A stretch of 64,000 nt of DNA from the NCBI GenBank assembly GCA_003254905.1, contig QANU01017537.1, positions 585,245 to 649,244 of the forward strand. The letters are read 5' to 3'. How positions within the stretch are numbered: position 1 is the stretch's first letter; the number at the start of each line of letters is the position of its first letter. The position numbers and the translations under genes were made by a program. This document shows, in pieces, positions 1 through 11,110 of the stretch. The stretch is from Nissolia schottii. Taxonomy: Eukaryota; Streptophyta; Magnoliopsida; Fabales; Fabaceae. The notes under the pieces were generated by a model. The model was given only the letters and a program-made list of their open reading frames with translations. It searched no databases and was not told where the DNA came from.

Positions 1-1239
1 AGAGCATATATATATATATATATATATATGCCCACAATTTTCATACTCATGGGGATGGGTACCCATACCCAGTCACTAATGGGTATGGATACGGGGATTA
101 AGGTACCCGATCCATGAGTACCCACTAATTGCCCATTAATATATAAAATTATGTAAATATTTTTACTTTTATAAATATAAAAACAAAAAAAAAACTCTAA
201 TTCATTTTTATCTATACCATTATTAGATTACTATAATGTATTTTGTAAATTTAAATTAAGATTTGTTAGCGGTAGTAATGAGACTCACACCAACTAAATA
301 GTGAAAAATAAATGTCACACACTCTCTCTTATTCCTCTACCTACTCTCTCATAAATAAACATTGTACCATAAATAAACAGACATTACAACACTAAAAAAT
401 AAACGTTACAAAACTTATATTATGTGTATGAATTGAACTTAGAACTCATATATTTCATCTTTATTTGTGCTTTGTTATGAGTTAAAAGTATTTATGAATT
501 TCAAGTTTTATTAAATATATTTTTGTAGCATAATAGTTTTTTAAAATATTTTTTCAATAATAGGTAAACTCGTACGAGTTTACGATCCTAGTTTACAGAG
601 GCTCCACGAGTTTACTTAAACTCTCGAGTTTAATAACCATGTGTGAGACCATAATGGGAACTAAGGTTGGTCTCTTCCATTGGAGAGAAGAGGGACATTC
701 TTGATGCTCATTTACTTTTTGAAAAATACTACACTCCCAAAAATTATGTGCATGACAACTTCATAAAATTATCATCGCCGTTTATTTAAGTTTATTTAAT
801 ATATATATGTACACACACACTCTCTATTTGGTCAAGTACAAGTAATCCTTTTTAATGTTTGGGTTCGAGCAACTCAAGAGATAATTTTATCGGGTTGTGT
901 AACTTCACTTTTACTTTATATGACACAAAGCTTACATGGATATACTTAAAACATGGGTATGGCTGGGGCTGGGGTGAAAGATGGATCAAAGTTGGTCCTA
1001 ACATTATAATAAAAGGGACCAAATTTTGGTCTCTCTTCTGACAGATCATTATAAGGGATCAAAGTTAGTCCCACCATTATAATGGAGGGACCAAACTTTT
1101 GTCTCTTTTTTTTATGTCACTACTCTAAAAAATACATCCATATTATGAAAAGTAAATGAGATAGAAGGTACTAACATTGATATCCACTATAACCCCACAT
1201 GTTATTAATAAATGAGAAATATTTTATGTACAACAAAAA
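1..1239. other. AT-rich intergenic DNA with repeat remnants
   Basis: No gene is visible. The first 120 bases hold a (TA)n run (about 5-28) and several GGGTACCC/GGGTATGG words, a composition seen in decayed hAT-type repeats. A perfect 20-bp palindrome lies at 564-583. The rest is AT-rich DNA with short ORFs lacking any recognisable domain. Confidence 0.5.
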
Positions 1240-1865
1240 AATTATCAACTCTTGTACAACCCACTCTCTTAATGTATGTTTCTTCTCATTTTTTTTTCTT
1301 CTTCTTTATTTTTTACTCTTCTTTCCCAAACTCCCATCATTCTTTTTTGTTTCCATCTCATTCTTTATGAATTCAAGAGTTTTAATTTTCATTTCCATCA
1401 TATTTGTTGTTTATTATTTTTCAAATATTTGTGTATGTGTAGGAAAGTTTGTTCAAAAGTTTGTGCATGCCGGTTAGCCAAAAGTTTGCGTATGTGTATA
1501 AAAAAGTTTATGCATTCTTATTCAAAAGTTTGTGCATTTGAACATAAAAGTTTTCTTTTTCATCTTTGTTTTCGTTTACTTTCTGTCATATTTTTTGTTT
1601 TTGGTTGTTGAAAAGTTTATGCACATCAGTTCAAATTTTTGCACATATGCTTTAAAATGTTTGTGCATGTTAGAGAGAGGGTCCACAGACTTAGAGTGTA
1701 AGTGGAGAGATGGGGAGAGAGTGTGACAGTCACTTTTTGCTATTTAATACGTTGCATATCCTATTTAATTTGATTTCATATTTGAAAAAGTTTGTGCATG
1801 TGTATAAAAAAAGCTTGTGCATATATATTCAAAGTTTGTGTACTAAGTGTCGTATAGACCATGAG
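1240..1865 (+). repeat. GTTTGTGCAT-rich dispersed repeat, copy 1
   Basis: The motif AAAAGTTTGTGCAT and close variants (GTTTATGCAT, TTTTTGCACAT, GTTTGCGTAT) recurs at least eight times, separated by T-rich tracts. A related stretch in the opposite orientation lies at about 7625-8130, on the far side of the kinase gene. Both copies end in a GTGTCG...TATA.ACCAT block. This looks like an uncharacterised dispersed repeat with an internal minisatellite. Its ORFs encode only low-complexity Phe/Ser/Leu-rich peptides. Confidence 0.6.
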
Positions 1866-2214
1866 TTAACAATATAATTGACAACATTTAAATTGTACAC
1901 CTACTATTACTTTTAATAAATTAGTTTTTGTTAATTTTTTATTAAAAAATATTGCAGATAAGTTATACTTGTTACTTTCTTATTGGTCTATTAACAGTCC
2001 CTCTTAAGAGAGACTGGCGCACTTGGGACAAAAGCCAACTCCCTTACTTGGATCCCCAATCCCTCCTCCAACGTGTTTTTCAGTCTCCTCCGTCCTGCAC
2101 AGATTGCGTCAGAAAGAGGCTCAACCATAGGATTGGCTAGACTTATTGAGTAGACGGAGTGAATTTGGGGAGCAGGGTGGGTTTTTTATTTTTATTATTA
2201 TATAGGACAGGCTC

Positions 2215-3303
2215 CTACGTTGCATGGGTACCAGTACAGTCCCAGGTACAGATACAAGGTACCAAATTTTTAGAAAAACAAGGATACGAGTAAGTCGAAT
2301 ATATATAATAAAAAAATTATAAAATAACTAAAAAAAAACATAATAATTTTAACATTAAATTGTTCAACATTATATTTTAAATTCAAAGAAAACATGTTAA
2401 ACAAAAAATTTAACTAGAACAAAGAATACATAAAATATATCAATTTAATCTGGCAATCAATAACAAACAGAGAAGGGAATGAAATTGGAGTGACAGAAAA
2501 AAAGACTTTAAATTAAAGTATTAAACACTTGTTATTTGGTTCCATCCCTAAATCATTTCCAAACATACTTTAAAAGTAAAAAAAGAAGAAAATATAAGTC
2601 ATTATCTCCTTTGCCATCCAAACGTAGACTATCCTCTCAATGGAGTTTCTTTACAAGTAAAATTGTATTGATGAACTTCTGAGGTTGGCATTTTCATTCT
2701 GAAAAATTGTCGTTTTGTTTTTCTTCATCATTGTTTAGACTACAAATTGGCCAACAAAAACAGAAGAAAAAAGGGGATAAAAACAACAACAAAAAACGGA
2801 GGCAGGAAATGCAGGAAAAACAACGAAATAAAAGAACTGCAGAATAGAATCACGGACCATGAATGGAGGTCGGAGGCACGACGGAGGGCGCGACCGACGA
2901 AGGCACAGGTCTTCGAACAAACCGCTCGGGAGGTCGTGGAGCAACTCGTACACGTGAGGGAAAGAGCGAAGAAGAAGAAGATGACAGTGACGGAAAGGAA
3001 CGAGTGAGGTTTGAGATTGAGAAGAAGGAAAAGGGAAAAGGAGATCTAAGGCAGAAAAGGGAAAACGAAAAAGAAAAAGAAGGAAAATGAAGGATCTAAG
3101 GTTAGTGTTTTTTTTCTTTCTTTTTTTTTTTTTTGCCCAAAACGACGTAGTTTGAAATAATAAGAGTTCGCAGCCTCCATACCCAAAATGTACCCATTTA
3201 AAAAAAAAAAATGGGTATGTACTCAGCTATACTCATGCATACCCGTATCCGGTACGTACCAATACGGATACTCTATAAAAAATGGAGTATCCATGCAACA
3301 CAG
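2215..3303. mobile_element. hAT-like non-autonomous DNA transposon
   Basis: The ends form imperfect terminal inverted repeats: CTACGTTGCATGGGTAC at 2215-2231 against CTGTGTTGCATGGATAC read from 3303 leftward (14 of 17 match). They are flanked by an 8-bp target duplication, ACAGGCTC at 2207-2214 and ATAGGCTC at 3304-3311, with one mismatch. An 8-bp TSD is typical of hAT elements. The interior contains GGTAC-rich subterminal words and a purine-rich stretch (2740-3100) whose short ORFs match no family I know. No transposase is visible. Confidence 0.6.
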
Positions 3304-3311
3304 ATAGGCTC

Positions 3312-4509
3312 AAACTCGAGACTTCTAAGAAAAGGAAAAATACTAATGTTAATTAAGTTAGAACTTATTAATAGAAGGGAGAATTCGATCGAAGAGGCAT
3401 GGAGAGTATATACTTATAATTGGAATAAATAATTGGTATTTTATACTAATTGTACGGTCCATACTGAATAATTTTGGTATAATTAGTCCTTTTTCTTAAT
3501 TAACATTTCTCGGTGGTTTTTAATAGTAGTTTTTTTTTCATACTACTATCCCAAAAGCTTTACACATGCAGTTCATATTCCGGGAAAAAAAATGTGTTCG
3601 GGAAGCATTATTGAAAATAACAATGAAAACTAAGAGGCAAGCGTGCTGTCTGTTCTCCACAACCTACTACAAAAATGTTATTAAATGTTTGAAATTTGGA
3701 AAGCTTATGTCCCACAAAATACTTGTAAATATAATAAACAATTTTAAAGTCGTAAATATGATTCTTTCTCTCTCTTTTTCATAGATCTAATGGTGATGGT
3801 AATTGACTAGAAGGTAATTGGTTGTTGGGTCCCCACATTGATGGCCATGGATCACTATTGTCACTAAGCAAAAAATCAAAATCGTGGTCAATTGGTGATT
3901 ATGATAGACTTTAATGGTAGCAATGACGGTTACACCATACAAGAGAAAAATTTAGGAGCAAGGCTAAAAAGCAATATTTGTGATGGAGACCAAAAGAGAA
4001 CCAATGAAAAGGCCTTCCCAACCTACACTGTATTTTTCAATGTGTAGTGTTAACAAGTAAAACGTAAAAATTAGATGGAAAAATGGAGAATGCAGGTGTA
4101 GTTTTCATTTCCTTGTCAAAGTAATTAAATGCTCCCACTTTTTTTTTTTTCCTTCATTTTTTTCTTCTATCAACTTTCTCTTTTCCTTAAAGTACATGTC
4201 TCTCTCTTTACTGTTGTTGGAGGATGTGGTGCTGTTGAGTATTGTTCTAATCTTAACTTCACTTGCTCTATACGTACTCCACAGGATTCCCATGATTTCA
4301 AATTACTTGGTTTGTATGAGGGGAAGAAAAAAAGTTTTGAAGTTTTATTCTCTCTCAAATGCATGCTAATTGTTATTGTAATGTGATTTGCTTCAAAGTT
4401 TCATTGGAATTATGACCATCAAGTCCATCAAATTGAGCCATTTTGTTTGTTAGAGGCAGCAATTTCAATTCTTGGAAGATAAGAAACCATACAAGATAGA
4501 GGGGGAATC
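3312..4509. other. Upstream region of the PBL28-like kinase
   Basis: This stretch holds no separate gene. The last several hundred bases contain pyrimidine-rich tracts (4139-4200) and probably the promoter and 5' UTR of the kinase gene. I could not identify a convincing TATA box. Confidence 0.4.
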
Positions 4510-6517
4510 ATGCCATTTGGTTTGGTCTCAGCCTGGAACAAGCGCCGGCGAAGCAAGTCTCAAGATCATTCAGACCCTTGTACTATTTTCTAATTCTTTT
4601 TGTTTTCTTTTTTCTTTTTTTCCCTCTTTCATGTTGTAAGATTGTGCTTAGGAGAGTGATGTTACCTTTGCACAATTAACTAGTGACATTTATGCATTTT
4701 GCTCTGTCTCTCTATTCAAGGGATTTACAAGCCTGCAGAGTTTTGGCAACTTGAAGGTCAAACACCACAGCCTACAAAAAGGAGGCATGGATCATCTGTT
4801 TTCACACTCAAGGAGATGGAAGAGGCTACGTGCTCCTTCAGTGATGATAATTTTCTTGGTAAAGGAGGATTTGGCAGGGTCTACAGGGGAACTTTGCGGT
4901 CCGGAGAGGTAATATCTTTTCCATATGTAATTTTATAGTCTGCGAGTCTAAGAGGTAGCGTCTGACTTGTTTGTATTTACCCACAAAATCATTCTTCTTA
5001 TGACTGATAGTATTATTGAATTCAAATTCAAATATAATACAATCCTTTTTTGATTTGTTAGATACATACTTACATGTGTACCACTGATGAAGGTTGTAGC
5101 AATCAAGAAGATGGAGTTGCCAGCAATCAGAGCAGCGGAAGGGGAGCGCGAGTTCCGCGTGGAAGTTGACATACTGAGCCGGCTCGACCACCCGAATCTC
5201 GTTTGTCTGATTGGCTACTGTGCTGATGGGAAGCATAGATTCCTAGTGTACGAATATATGGAGCATGGGAATCTGCAAGATCACCTGAATGGTTTGTCAT
5301 GCAGCCCAAAAATCCCCCACTTAACTAGTGCCAAAGTTTTCTTATATATATATATATATATATATTAACCAGTGACTAATTTCAGGAATCGGGGAAAGAA
5401 AAATGGACTGGCCTCTAAGACTCAAGGTGGCACTGGGAGCTGCAAAAGGTCTCGCTTATCTCCATTCGAGTTCCTGTGTTGGAATCCCCATTGTTCATAG
5501 AGATTTCAAATCCACCAATGTTCTTTTAAGTGCCAATTTTGAAGCAAAGGTAGCAATGACTTGTGGCATGTCTTTGATACAACAACATGTGCTGAGCTAT
5601 AAAATTAACCACCATTTTTGTTTTTTTCTTTTTCTTTTTTTTGTAGATATCTGATTTTGGGCTTGCCAAGCTAATGCCTGAAGGACAGGAGACACATGTG
5701 ACAGCCAGAGTACTTGGTACCTTTGGGTATTTTGATCCCGAGTATACATCGGTATGCATGCATCTATGCTATTAGGATGAATCCTTTTAAGATTTGTATT
5801 CTATCAAGTCAAAAAGGAAAGTAAAAGAATGTCTATCCTTAGACTATTTAATGAGACTTGCAACATAATAATATAATTTATTGATACACCGGTGAGCATT
5901 TTTTGCAATCTAGTACAATCCACTTGCAAATTTATATTACGTGGATATGGGGCAATATATAAATAGTAAATCATTTGTTTCCAAGCTAGCCAAATTAGCT
6001 AATTTCTTGTTACAACAGACAGGAAAGCTCACTCTACAAAGTGATGTTTATGCTTTTGGTGTTGTTCTCTTGGAGCTTTTGACTGGACGAAGAGCTGTGG
6101 ATCTGAACCAGGGTCCAAGTGATAAAAACCTTGTACTACAGGTACGTACGCGAGACATAGCGACTTTAACACCTCCGGTAATTGCAGTTCAATTACTTGT
6201 AAAATTCAGCCATGCAAGAGGGAGCTTTTATTTTGGTGTCTTGCATGTGACAATGTGAACATGGTTGGTTATGTATATAGGTGAGGCACCTACTGAATGA
6301 CCGCAAGAAGCTTCGTAAGGTGATAGATCTAGAGATGGCTCGAAATTCGTACACCCTTGAGTCCATATTCATGTTTGCCAATCTGGCGTCGCGATGTGTC
6401 CGTGCCGAGAGTAACGAGAGGCCCTCAATGATAGAATGTGTAAAAGAACTCCAAATGATTGCCTATACAAATTCAAAAGGCTTGGGAATGGTTATGCATA
6501 GCCTCAGAATGATGTAG
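4510..6517 (+). CDS. PBL28: PBL28-like receptor-like cytoplasmic kinase (RLCK VII)
   Basis: Predicted cytoplasmic Ser/Thr kinase, 361 aa, in seven exons: 4510-4579, 4721-4908, 5093-5291, 5386-5549, 5647-5751, 6019-6141 and 6281-6517. All introns are GT-AG and the frame rejoins at every junction. The ATG at 4510 begins MPFGLVSAW, the N-terminus I recognise from PBL28-type proteins. Kinase landmarks are the glycine loop GKGGFGRV (residues 70-77), the ATP-binding Lys91 in VAIKK, HRD (190-192) followed by FKSTN, DFG (210-212) and [12 protein letters not shown] in the activation segment. HRD with a preceding basic residue is expected for an active RD kinase. The protein is full length for the family, with no lesion seen. 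RLCK VII members relay signals from surface immune or growth receptors; the specific receptor partner cannot be told from sequence. Confidence 0.95.
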
Positions 6518-6566
6518 CCAAATCCCATGTTTTGGATCCCAGGACTATGCTGATTTCCTACGGATT

Positions 6567-6572
6567 AATAAA
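6567..6572 (+). terminator. Candidate poly(A) signal of the kinase gene
   Basis: AATAAA lies about 50 bases after the stop codon. It is the canonical plant near-upstream element, but it is common by chance in AT-rich DNA. Confidence 0.35.
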
Positions 6573-7222
6573 AGATACTCGAGTTCTTCTCTTTATGTTT
6601 TTTGGCACCAAATTTGTGCATGTAATTATTTTGGACGATCTTATAAGATATGAGAAAGGTTCACCGATTGAAATTAACATCCCACCAGACAAGTTAAAAT
6701 TGATGGCTAACACATTAGGCGTGACAGAAAATCGTTGCCCATGTGTAATGAACTTCCTTTACTGATACTTGACACGTCCTAACCATCTTTTACATCATTG
6801 TGTCGACTCATACACTATCCAACATTGGAAGAAAATCATTCGTATGTTAGTCTCGTTATTAAAATAGTAGTGAATAAAGTCTGAATTTACATGATATCTC
6901 ATACAAAATGAGTCAATATATGCAACTCTTTTTGAATTACCAATCTACATGCACTTCAAAAACATCTTTGCCTTTAGCACCCTTAATTTGTAAGTTGTAA
7001 CTCTCGAATTTCCCTCATCAATACGTGATGATTGTAATACTTCCATTTTCACTATTTGTGGGAAAAGGATAGGCCCAAGCTGAACACATAACATAATTAG
7101 TCATTCTTGTTAATGGAAGTATTATGACGGTCCTTAATAATAATTTTATCTAGAGCGAAGGACCTTTAGCCTTTACTAAAGACGGGCTGGATGGCCTAGA
7201 AGCTCGTCCAACTCTGTTACAA
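6573..7222. other. 3' flank of the kinase gene, no gene seen
   Basis: AT-rich sequence, presumably 3' UTR then intergenic DNA. The ORF at 6532-6765 has no recognisable domain and begins within the likely 3' UTR. Confidence 0.4.
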
Positions 7223-7501
7223 GGTTAAGTATTAATTTAATCTTTTAAAAATGTTTTAGTATCTTAAATAGTCTTTGAAAAAAAAAATAAAGTGTTAACT
7301 TAGATTTTGAAAGTGTCAATGTAATTTTTAAAATTTCAAAATGTTGTTCATATTACTCCCTAAAATTTTAAAATAAATTACTAACAAAAAGACTAACAAA
7401 AATAACATTTTAAAATTTTAGGTACTAAATTAGCACTTTACTTTTTTTAAAGACAAATTAAGACACCAAAACATTTTTCACAAATAAGTTGACATCTAAC
7501 C
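7223..7501. mobile_element. MITE-like element with about 85-bp inverted repeats
   Basis: The element opens with GGTTAAGTATTAATTT (7223) and closes with CAACTT...ATGTCAACC-type sequence reading inward as GGTTAGATGTCAACTT from 7501. The two arms can be aligned for about 85 bp, sharing AAAAATGTTTT, GTCTTAA and a poly-A/AAAGTG block. It has no coding capacity. The target duplication was not resolved, so the superfamily is open. Confidence 0.55.
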
Positions 7502-7624
7502 CCATTTACATTATATTCATTCAAACAAGTCATGTTACGAAATTCGCCAAGCTTATAATTATTCTAACAAGTCATGTTACAAATGCATAAAAAAAATAAT
7601 AATAGTAGTGTTAGGTGTACATCG

Positions 7625-8130
7625 ATTTTGCTGCCATCGCACAACTACAATATGGCATACATATGGTATACAAAGCGACACCGAATGCACAATCTTTTGA
7701 ACTGACTTGCACAAACTTTTTAACAAGCAAAAACAAATAATAAGACGAAAAATGAAACGAAAATGAAGAATTCAAAAATTTTGGTACTCACGTGCACAAA
7801 CTTTTGAACAAGAATGCATAAACTTTTTTACATATATGCACAAATTTTTGAACAATCAGAAATAATTTTTTTTAAAGAAAACGAAAACAAATACCAAGAA
7901 GAAAACTTCAATGCTTATGCGTACAAACTTTTGAATAGTAATGCACAAACTTTTTTACACACATACACAAATATTTTAACAACAAAAAAAGTTGAAAAAC
8001 TGTACAAATGAATACAAAAATAAAAACTCTGAGATCCATAACGTTTTGTAAAAAAGAAAAAATGAAAAAAGAGTGAGGGAGCACAAGAGGATGAGAGAGA
8101 GTAAGGGAGAGGAGAGAGAAAACGTGTTTT
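7625..8130 (-). repeat. GTTTGTGCAT-rich dispersed repeat, copy 2 (inverted)
   Basis: On the minus strand this repeats the word order of the stretch at 1240-1865: repeated AAAAGTTTGTGCAT variants, TTTTCTTCTTG/TTTTCTTTTTC tracts, GTTTTCGTTT, then a GTGTCG...TATACCAT end block. Its orientation is opposite to copy 1, so the two copies flank the kinase gene as a diverged inverted pair about 6 kb apart. Confidence 0.6.
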
Positions 8131-8360
8131 TAACGTGATGACAAAAAAATATATACACTTCTTTTTCAAAATGAAATAAACAAGTCATATTACAAAAGTT
8201 GGCAAGATGTGGAAAAAAAAAATAGAGTGGAGGAAGCTTTGTAACCAGTTGGGGTTAGATTTCATTAAATGAAGCTGCCTAACTGTGCGGCCATATTACA
8301 TTTATACCCATTTTAAGAAAGTTCGGCACTAATATATATTTACCATATCATCCCATCTCT

Positions 8361-8554
8361 TTTTTTTTAGGTTGCCTGCCCGGTATCCAAGGCTTACCCT
8401 TGACTAATCCGGGTCGACCCGGGTCGCGCACCTGGCTATGGCGGGTGAGTCTCCCAGCGGGGATAACTGCGTTCACAAGGTCTCGAACTCGGGACCTTGC
8501 TTAAGCGATACCAAGCCGCTTACCACTTGGACCAACCCCCGTTGGTTTTAATTG
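8361..8554 (-). mobile_element. tRNA-derived SINE with perfect 14-bp TSD
   Basis: Read on the minus strand, the element opens with a tRNA-like head carrying an A-box-like word, TGGTCCAAGTGG (about 8525-8536), and a B-box-like GAGTTCGAGACC (about 8481-8492). It continues through a GC-rich body and ends in an A-run (8361-8368 on the plus strand as T8). It is bracketed by ATCATCCCATCTCT at 8347-8360 and again at 8555-8568, a perfect 14-bp target site duplication. The structure (Pol III head, GC-rich body, A tail, TSD over 10 bp) is diagnostic of a SINE. It resembles the widespread plant Au-type SINEs, but I cannot confirm the family. Confidence 0.85.
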
Positions 8555-8863
8555 ATCATCCCATCTCTCTGATTTCACTTTCACTATACAGGTTGGCTAA
8601 AATGGTATGGGCTCAGATAGGGACCAAATTGGTCCCTAAATTTAAGTCATCCACAAAAAAGAAATGAAAGATTGAGATTAGATCTAAGAAATGAATTATA
8701 TAATAATTTTTATTATATCTTAATAATATTTATATTGAATTTATTAGTTTAACCCTTCACTAATTTATTCTTTTTTCTTAAATCTTTTACGCCATAGTGC
8801 CACCATCCTCCTGACACTGCCGCTGACTTCACCCCACCACCACCAGCGTTGCTCCACCACCAC

Positions 8864-9085
8864 CACTACAAGAAAAACACATTTTAGTAGAAGTTTGTTT
8901 CCAACGGTTTGCCAAATTGCTCAAATATTATGATTTCAGGCAGTTCATGTTAAACAACTGCTAATCAACTGTATTTGGTCGCGGTTTCATCTTGATTGGA
9001 GGCGATTTTATAGTTCGCGGCAGTTCTATTAAAGGCAAACAGTTGCTAATACTAAAATTATTTTTTTAAAATAATAGAAAAAATA
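8864..9085 (+). mobile_element. CACTA (En/Spm) transposon terminus
   Basis: CACTACAAGAAAAAC at 8864-8878 is the canonical terminal inverted repeat start of plant CACTA elements. It is followed by short GGCAGTT/AACTGC-type words in both orientations (8938-9050), which fits a subterminal repeat region. The opposite TIR was not found downstream, so this is a truncated element or its partner end has diverged. The P450 fragment begins about 30 bp beyond it. Confidence 0.6.
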
Positions 9086-9115
9086 ACCTAAATACATCAA
9101 CAAACTCTCTCACAC

Positions 9116-9536
9116 TTTGCGCACTTTCTAGTGCCACACGTGGTGACGGAGGACGTTGTTCTGAATGGTTACTTGGTGCCCAAGAATGGGACGGTGAATT
9201 TCATGGTGGCGGAGATAGGGTGGAACCCCAAGATGTGGGAGGACCCCATGGCATTCAAGCCGGAGAGGTTCTTGAACAATAAAGAGATATTTGATGATCA
9301 TGTGAGTGGGAGCAGCAATGATAATAAGGAGATAAAGATGATGTCGTTTGGAGCCGGGAAGAGGATCTGTCTCGCGCGCAACTGGGCCATGCTGCATTTG
9401 GAGTACTTTGTGGCCAACTTGGTTTGGAGATTTCAATGGAAGGCTTCTAGTGCTGGTGTTGATTTGGAGCCAGAGAGACAGGGGTTCACTGTAGTGATGA
9501 AACATGCTTTACAAGTATTCATATCTCTCCTAGGAT
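9116..9536 (+). pseudogene. Cytochrome P450 C-terminal fragment, CYP89A-like
   Basis: The in-frame peptide from about 9122 reads [16 protein letters not shown] and continues through the PERF-region FKPERF (about 9256), the haem loop [10 protein letters not shown] (about 9349-9378) and [11 protein letters not shown]. This order and wording match the end of CYP89A enzymes. Only about 130 C-terminal residues are present out of roughly 510, so the I-helix and ExxR are missing. The haem ligand Cys remains, but the residue two after it is Ala instead of the usual Gly. The tail departs from the family after VMKHALQ, which could be explained by a 2-nt insertion near 9523-9528. There is no start codon or upstream exon. 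It is probably a dead fragment, possibly carried by the adjacent CACTA element. Confidence 0.8.
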
Positions 9537-9686
9537 CTACAACACTCCTCCATCTCTCTAGTTTGTTTGAGGAAAAGCAGCACCACACATATGCATACTC
9601 CATGGGTAGATTCTCTAGTGGTTCTTATTCACATTGTTATGGAGTTGTGCCAGTGTCCCTAAATTGACAACTCTTGGATATCAAAA

Positions 9687-9834
9687 ATGTTATTTGGATT
9701 ACTCAAAAGGTGTAGACACCTTACTATTCTTTTTATAACACATCATGAGGCTCATTTTGTTAGAAGTGATCTTGTGATGTGTTGTGAAAGAAGGGACAAG
9801 ATGTCTACGTCTTTTGAGTGATTCAAATAACATT
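9687..9834. mobile_element. Short MITE (about 148 bp)
   Basis: The left arm AATGTTATTTGGATTACTCA, continuing AAAGGTGTAGACACCTT, is mirrored by a right arm that reads AATGTTATTTGAATCACTCA from 9834 inward, continuing AAAGACGTAGACATCTT. The arms match at about 85 to 90 percent over 37 bp. There is no coding capacity. The flanking duplication is unclear. Confidence 0.6.
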
Positions 9835-10130
9835 ACTTCTTAAATAATCTCACTCACATAGGTGTAAGGCATATGGTGAGGTGGATTAAGTTGTCTAAGA
9901 GGTATTAACTAGTTGTCACCCTATCGTTTTCCTTGTTATATCATGCATTAATAAATATATCACGGTAACAACTATAAACAACTTTGAGAAAATCACACTC
10001 ATAAAGGTCTGAAGTCTATATTGGGTTCTATCATGATGAACCACACACCTTTGTGAGTATAGTCTCAAAATTTTCCATTTTAGTTATCTTATTATCATTT
10101 CTCTCCTCTTAATAAAGAGAAAAGATAATG
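9835..10130. repeat. Small inverted-repeat cluster
   Basis: The words CTCACTCACATAGGTGT (about 9849), CACACTCATAAAGGTCTG (about 9990) and, inverted, ACACACCTTTGTGAGTATAG (about 10041) are variants of each other. They suggest a small foldback repeat or nested MITE. No ORF of note. Confidence 0.35.
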
Positions 10131-10470
10131 TATCGAGAGGTAGGGTCCTCGGTGCAATTTGGATCATGGAGCTCCTCTGTGGGTTCAGGATGCCGGACGG
10201 GTACTTACAAGGATTCCGACGCTCAAGTCAGTGAAGGTAGGATGATAGAGTAGGGTCAAGGGGAGATGGGTTTTAGGTCATACCTGGTGTGCCGGGTCAG
10301 CTTAAATACTTGGGTGGGAGCCGTGACTTCCGTTCGCCGAAGGAGTATGTCACGATCTGAGGATCTCTCTAAGTGTTTATTCGGGAGGAGCTTGTTTGGA
10401 TCGAATCTTTCCGTAGATCTTGGGGTCCTAGTTCTTGAATGGGCCTTTAGGGCCTAGCCCATAACAGATA
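10131..10470. repeat. GC-richer unclassified repeat
   Basis: This block is clearly richer in G+C than its surroundings and contains words such as GACGCTCAAGTCAGTGAAGG that recur in plant dispersed repeats. I see no LTR ends, TIRs or coding domain. Assignment as a repeat rests on composition and impression only. Confidence 0.3.
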
Positions 10471-10854
10471 ACAAGATATGTTTAACTACATTTTGCTAAA
10501 GCATAAAGTGAAAATATTGGATTGTTTACAATGTATAGCAAACTCAAAAAGCTAATATTTTTAAATAAAATATCTTCGCTTTAGACTTATTAACAAGTGA
10601 CTTAAGGACATCAGTTATTTTTTTCATTTTACATACTTTTAGAAAAATACAACATTATGCAAATTTAACAAGAATCATTAATGAGAAGGGTTAGAAAATT
10701 TTGTATCTTACTATCAATTTTTCTTTACTTTAAGATTTTTCAATTATTTCATTAATATATGCACATAAGTCAAAATAAGTAAAACTAAAAAGTTAATAGA
10801 GAACTAAAAAAACCAAATAACGGATGACAAGAAATTATGTTATCGATAGTAAAA

Positions 10855-11110
10855 GTTAATATTCATGTAACTTGGACAAATATAAAGAGTGCCAATATTT
10901 TACTTAATCTTCCAAGAAGTTTGTGTAATTTTCTTTTCTCCCGAAGGTCAGTTTAATTTATCGAAAGTAAAAAATCCCTCCTTACTAAAGCAAACGTTAA
11001 GAGCTCAATCTAAAAACATCTATCGAGGATCCTAGTGCTTTAAAAATAAACTCAAACCACAAACCCAAACATTGGCCCAAACAACTAACCATGGTTCCAA
11101 GGCCACATTT
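10855..11110. repeat. Duplicate of the sequence upstream of LSM12 (copy A)
   Basis: Two blocks, about 10868-10920 (CTTGGACAAATATAAAGAG, then GCCAATAT) and 11043-11108 (AATAAACTCAAACCACAAAC, then TTGGCCCAAACAACTAACCA), are diverged direct copies of 15100-15277, which lies immediately upstream of the LSM12 start. The block order is preserved. It is either an old segmental duplication or two insertions of one dispersed repeat. Confidence 0.6.

Noticed and set aside
1199..1726. Phe-rich ORFs
   Set aside because: They come from T-rich repeat sequence with no conserved domain.
2735..3090. Overlapping ORFs of 60-90 aa on both strands
   Set aside because: Purine-rich low complexity inside a hAT-like element; no recognisable motif.
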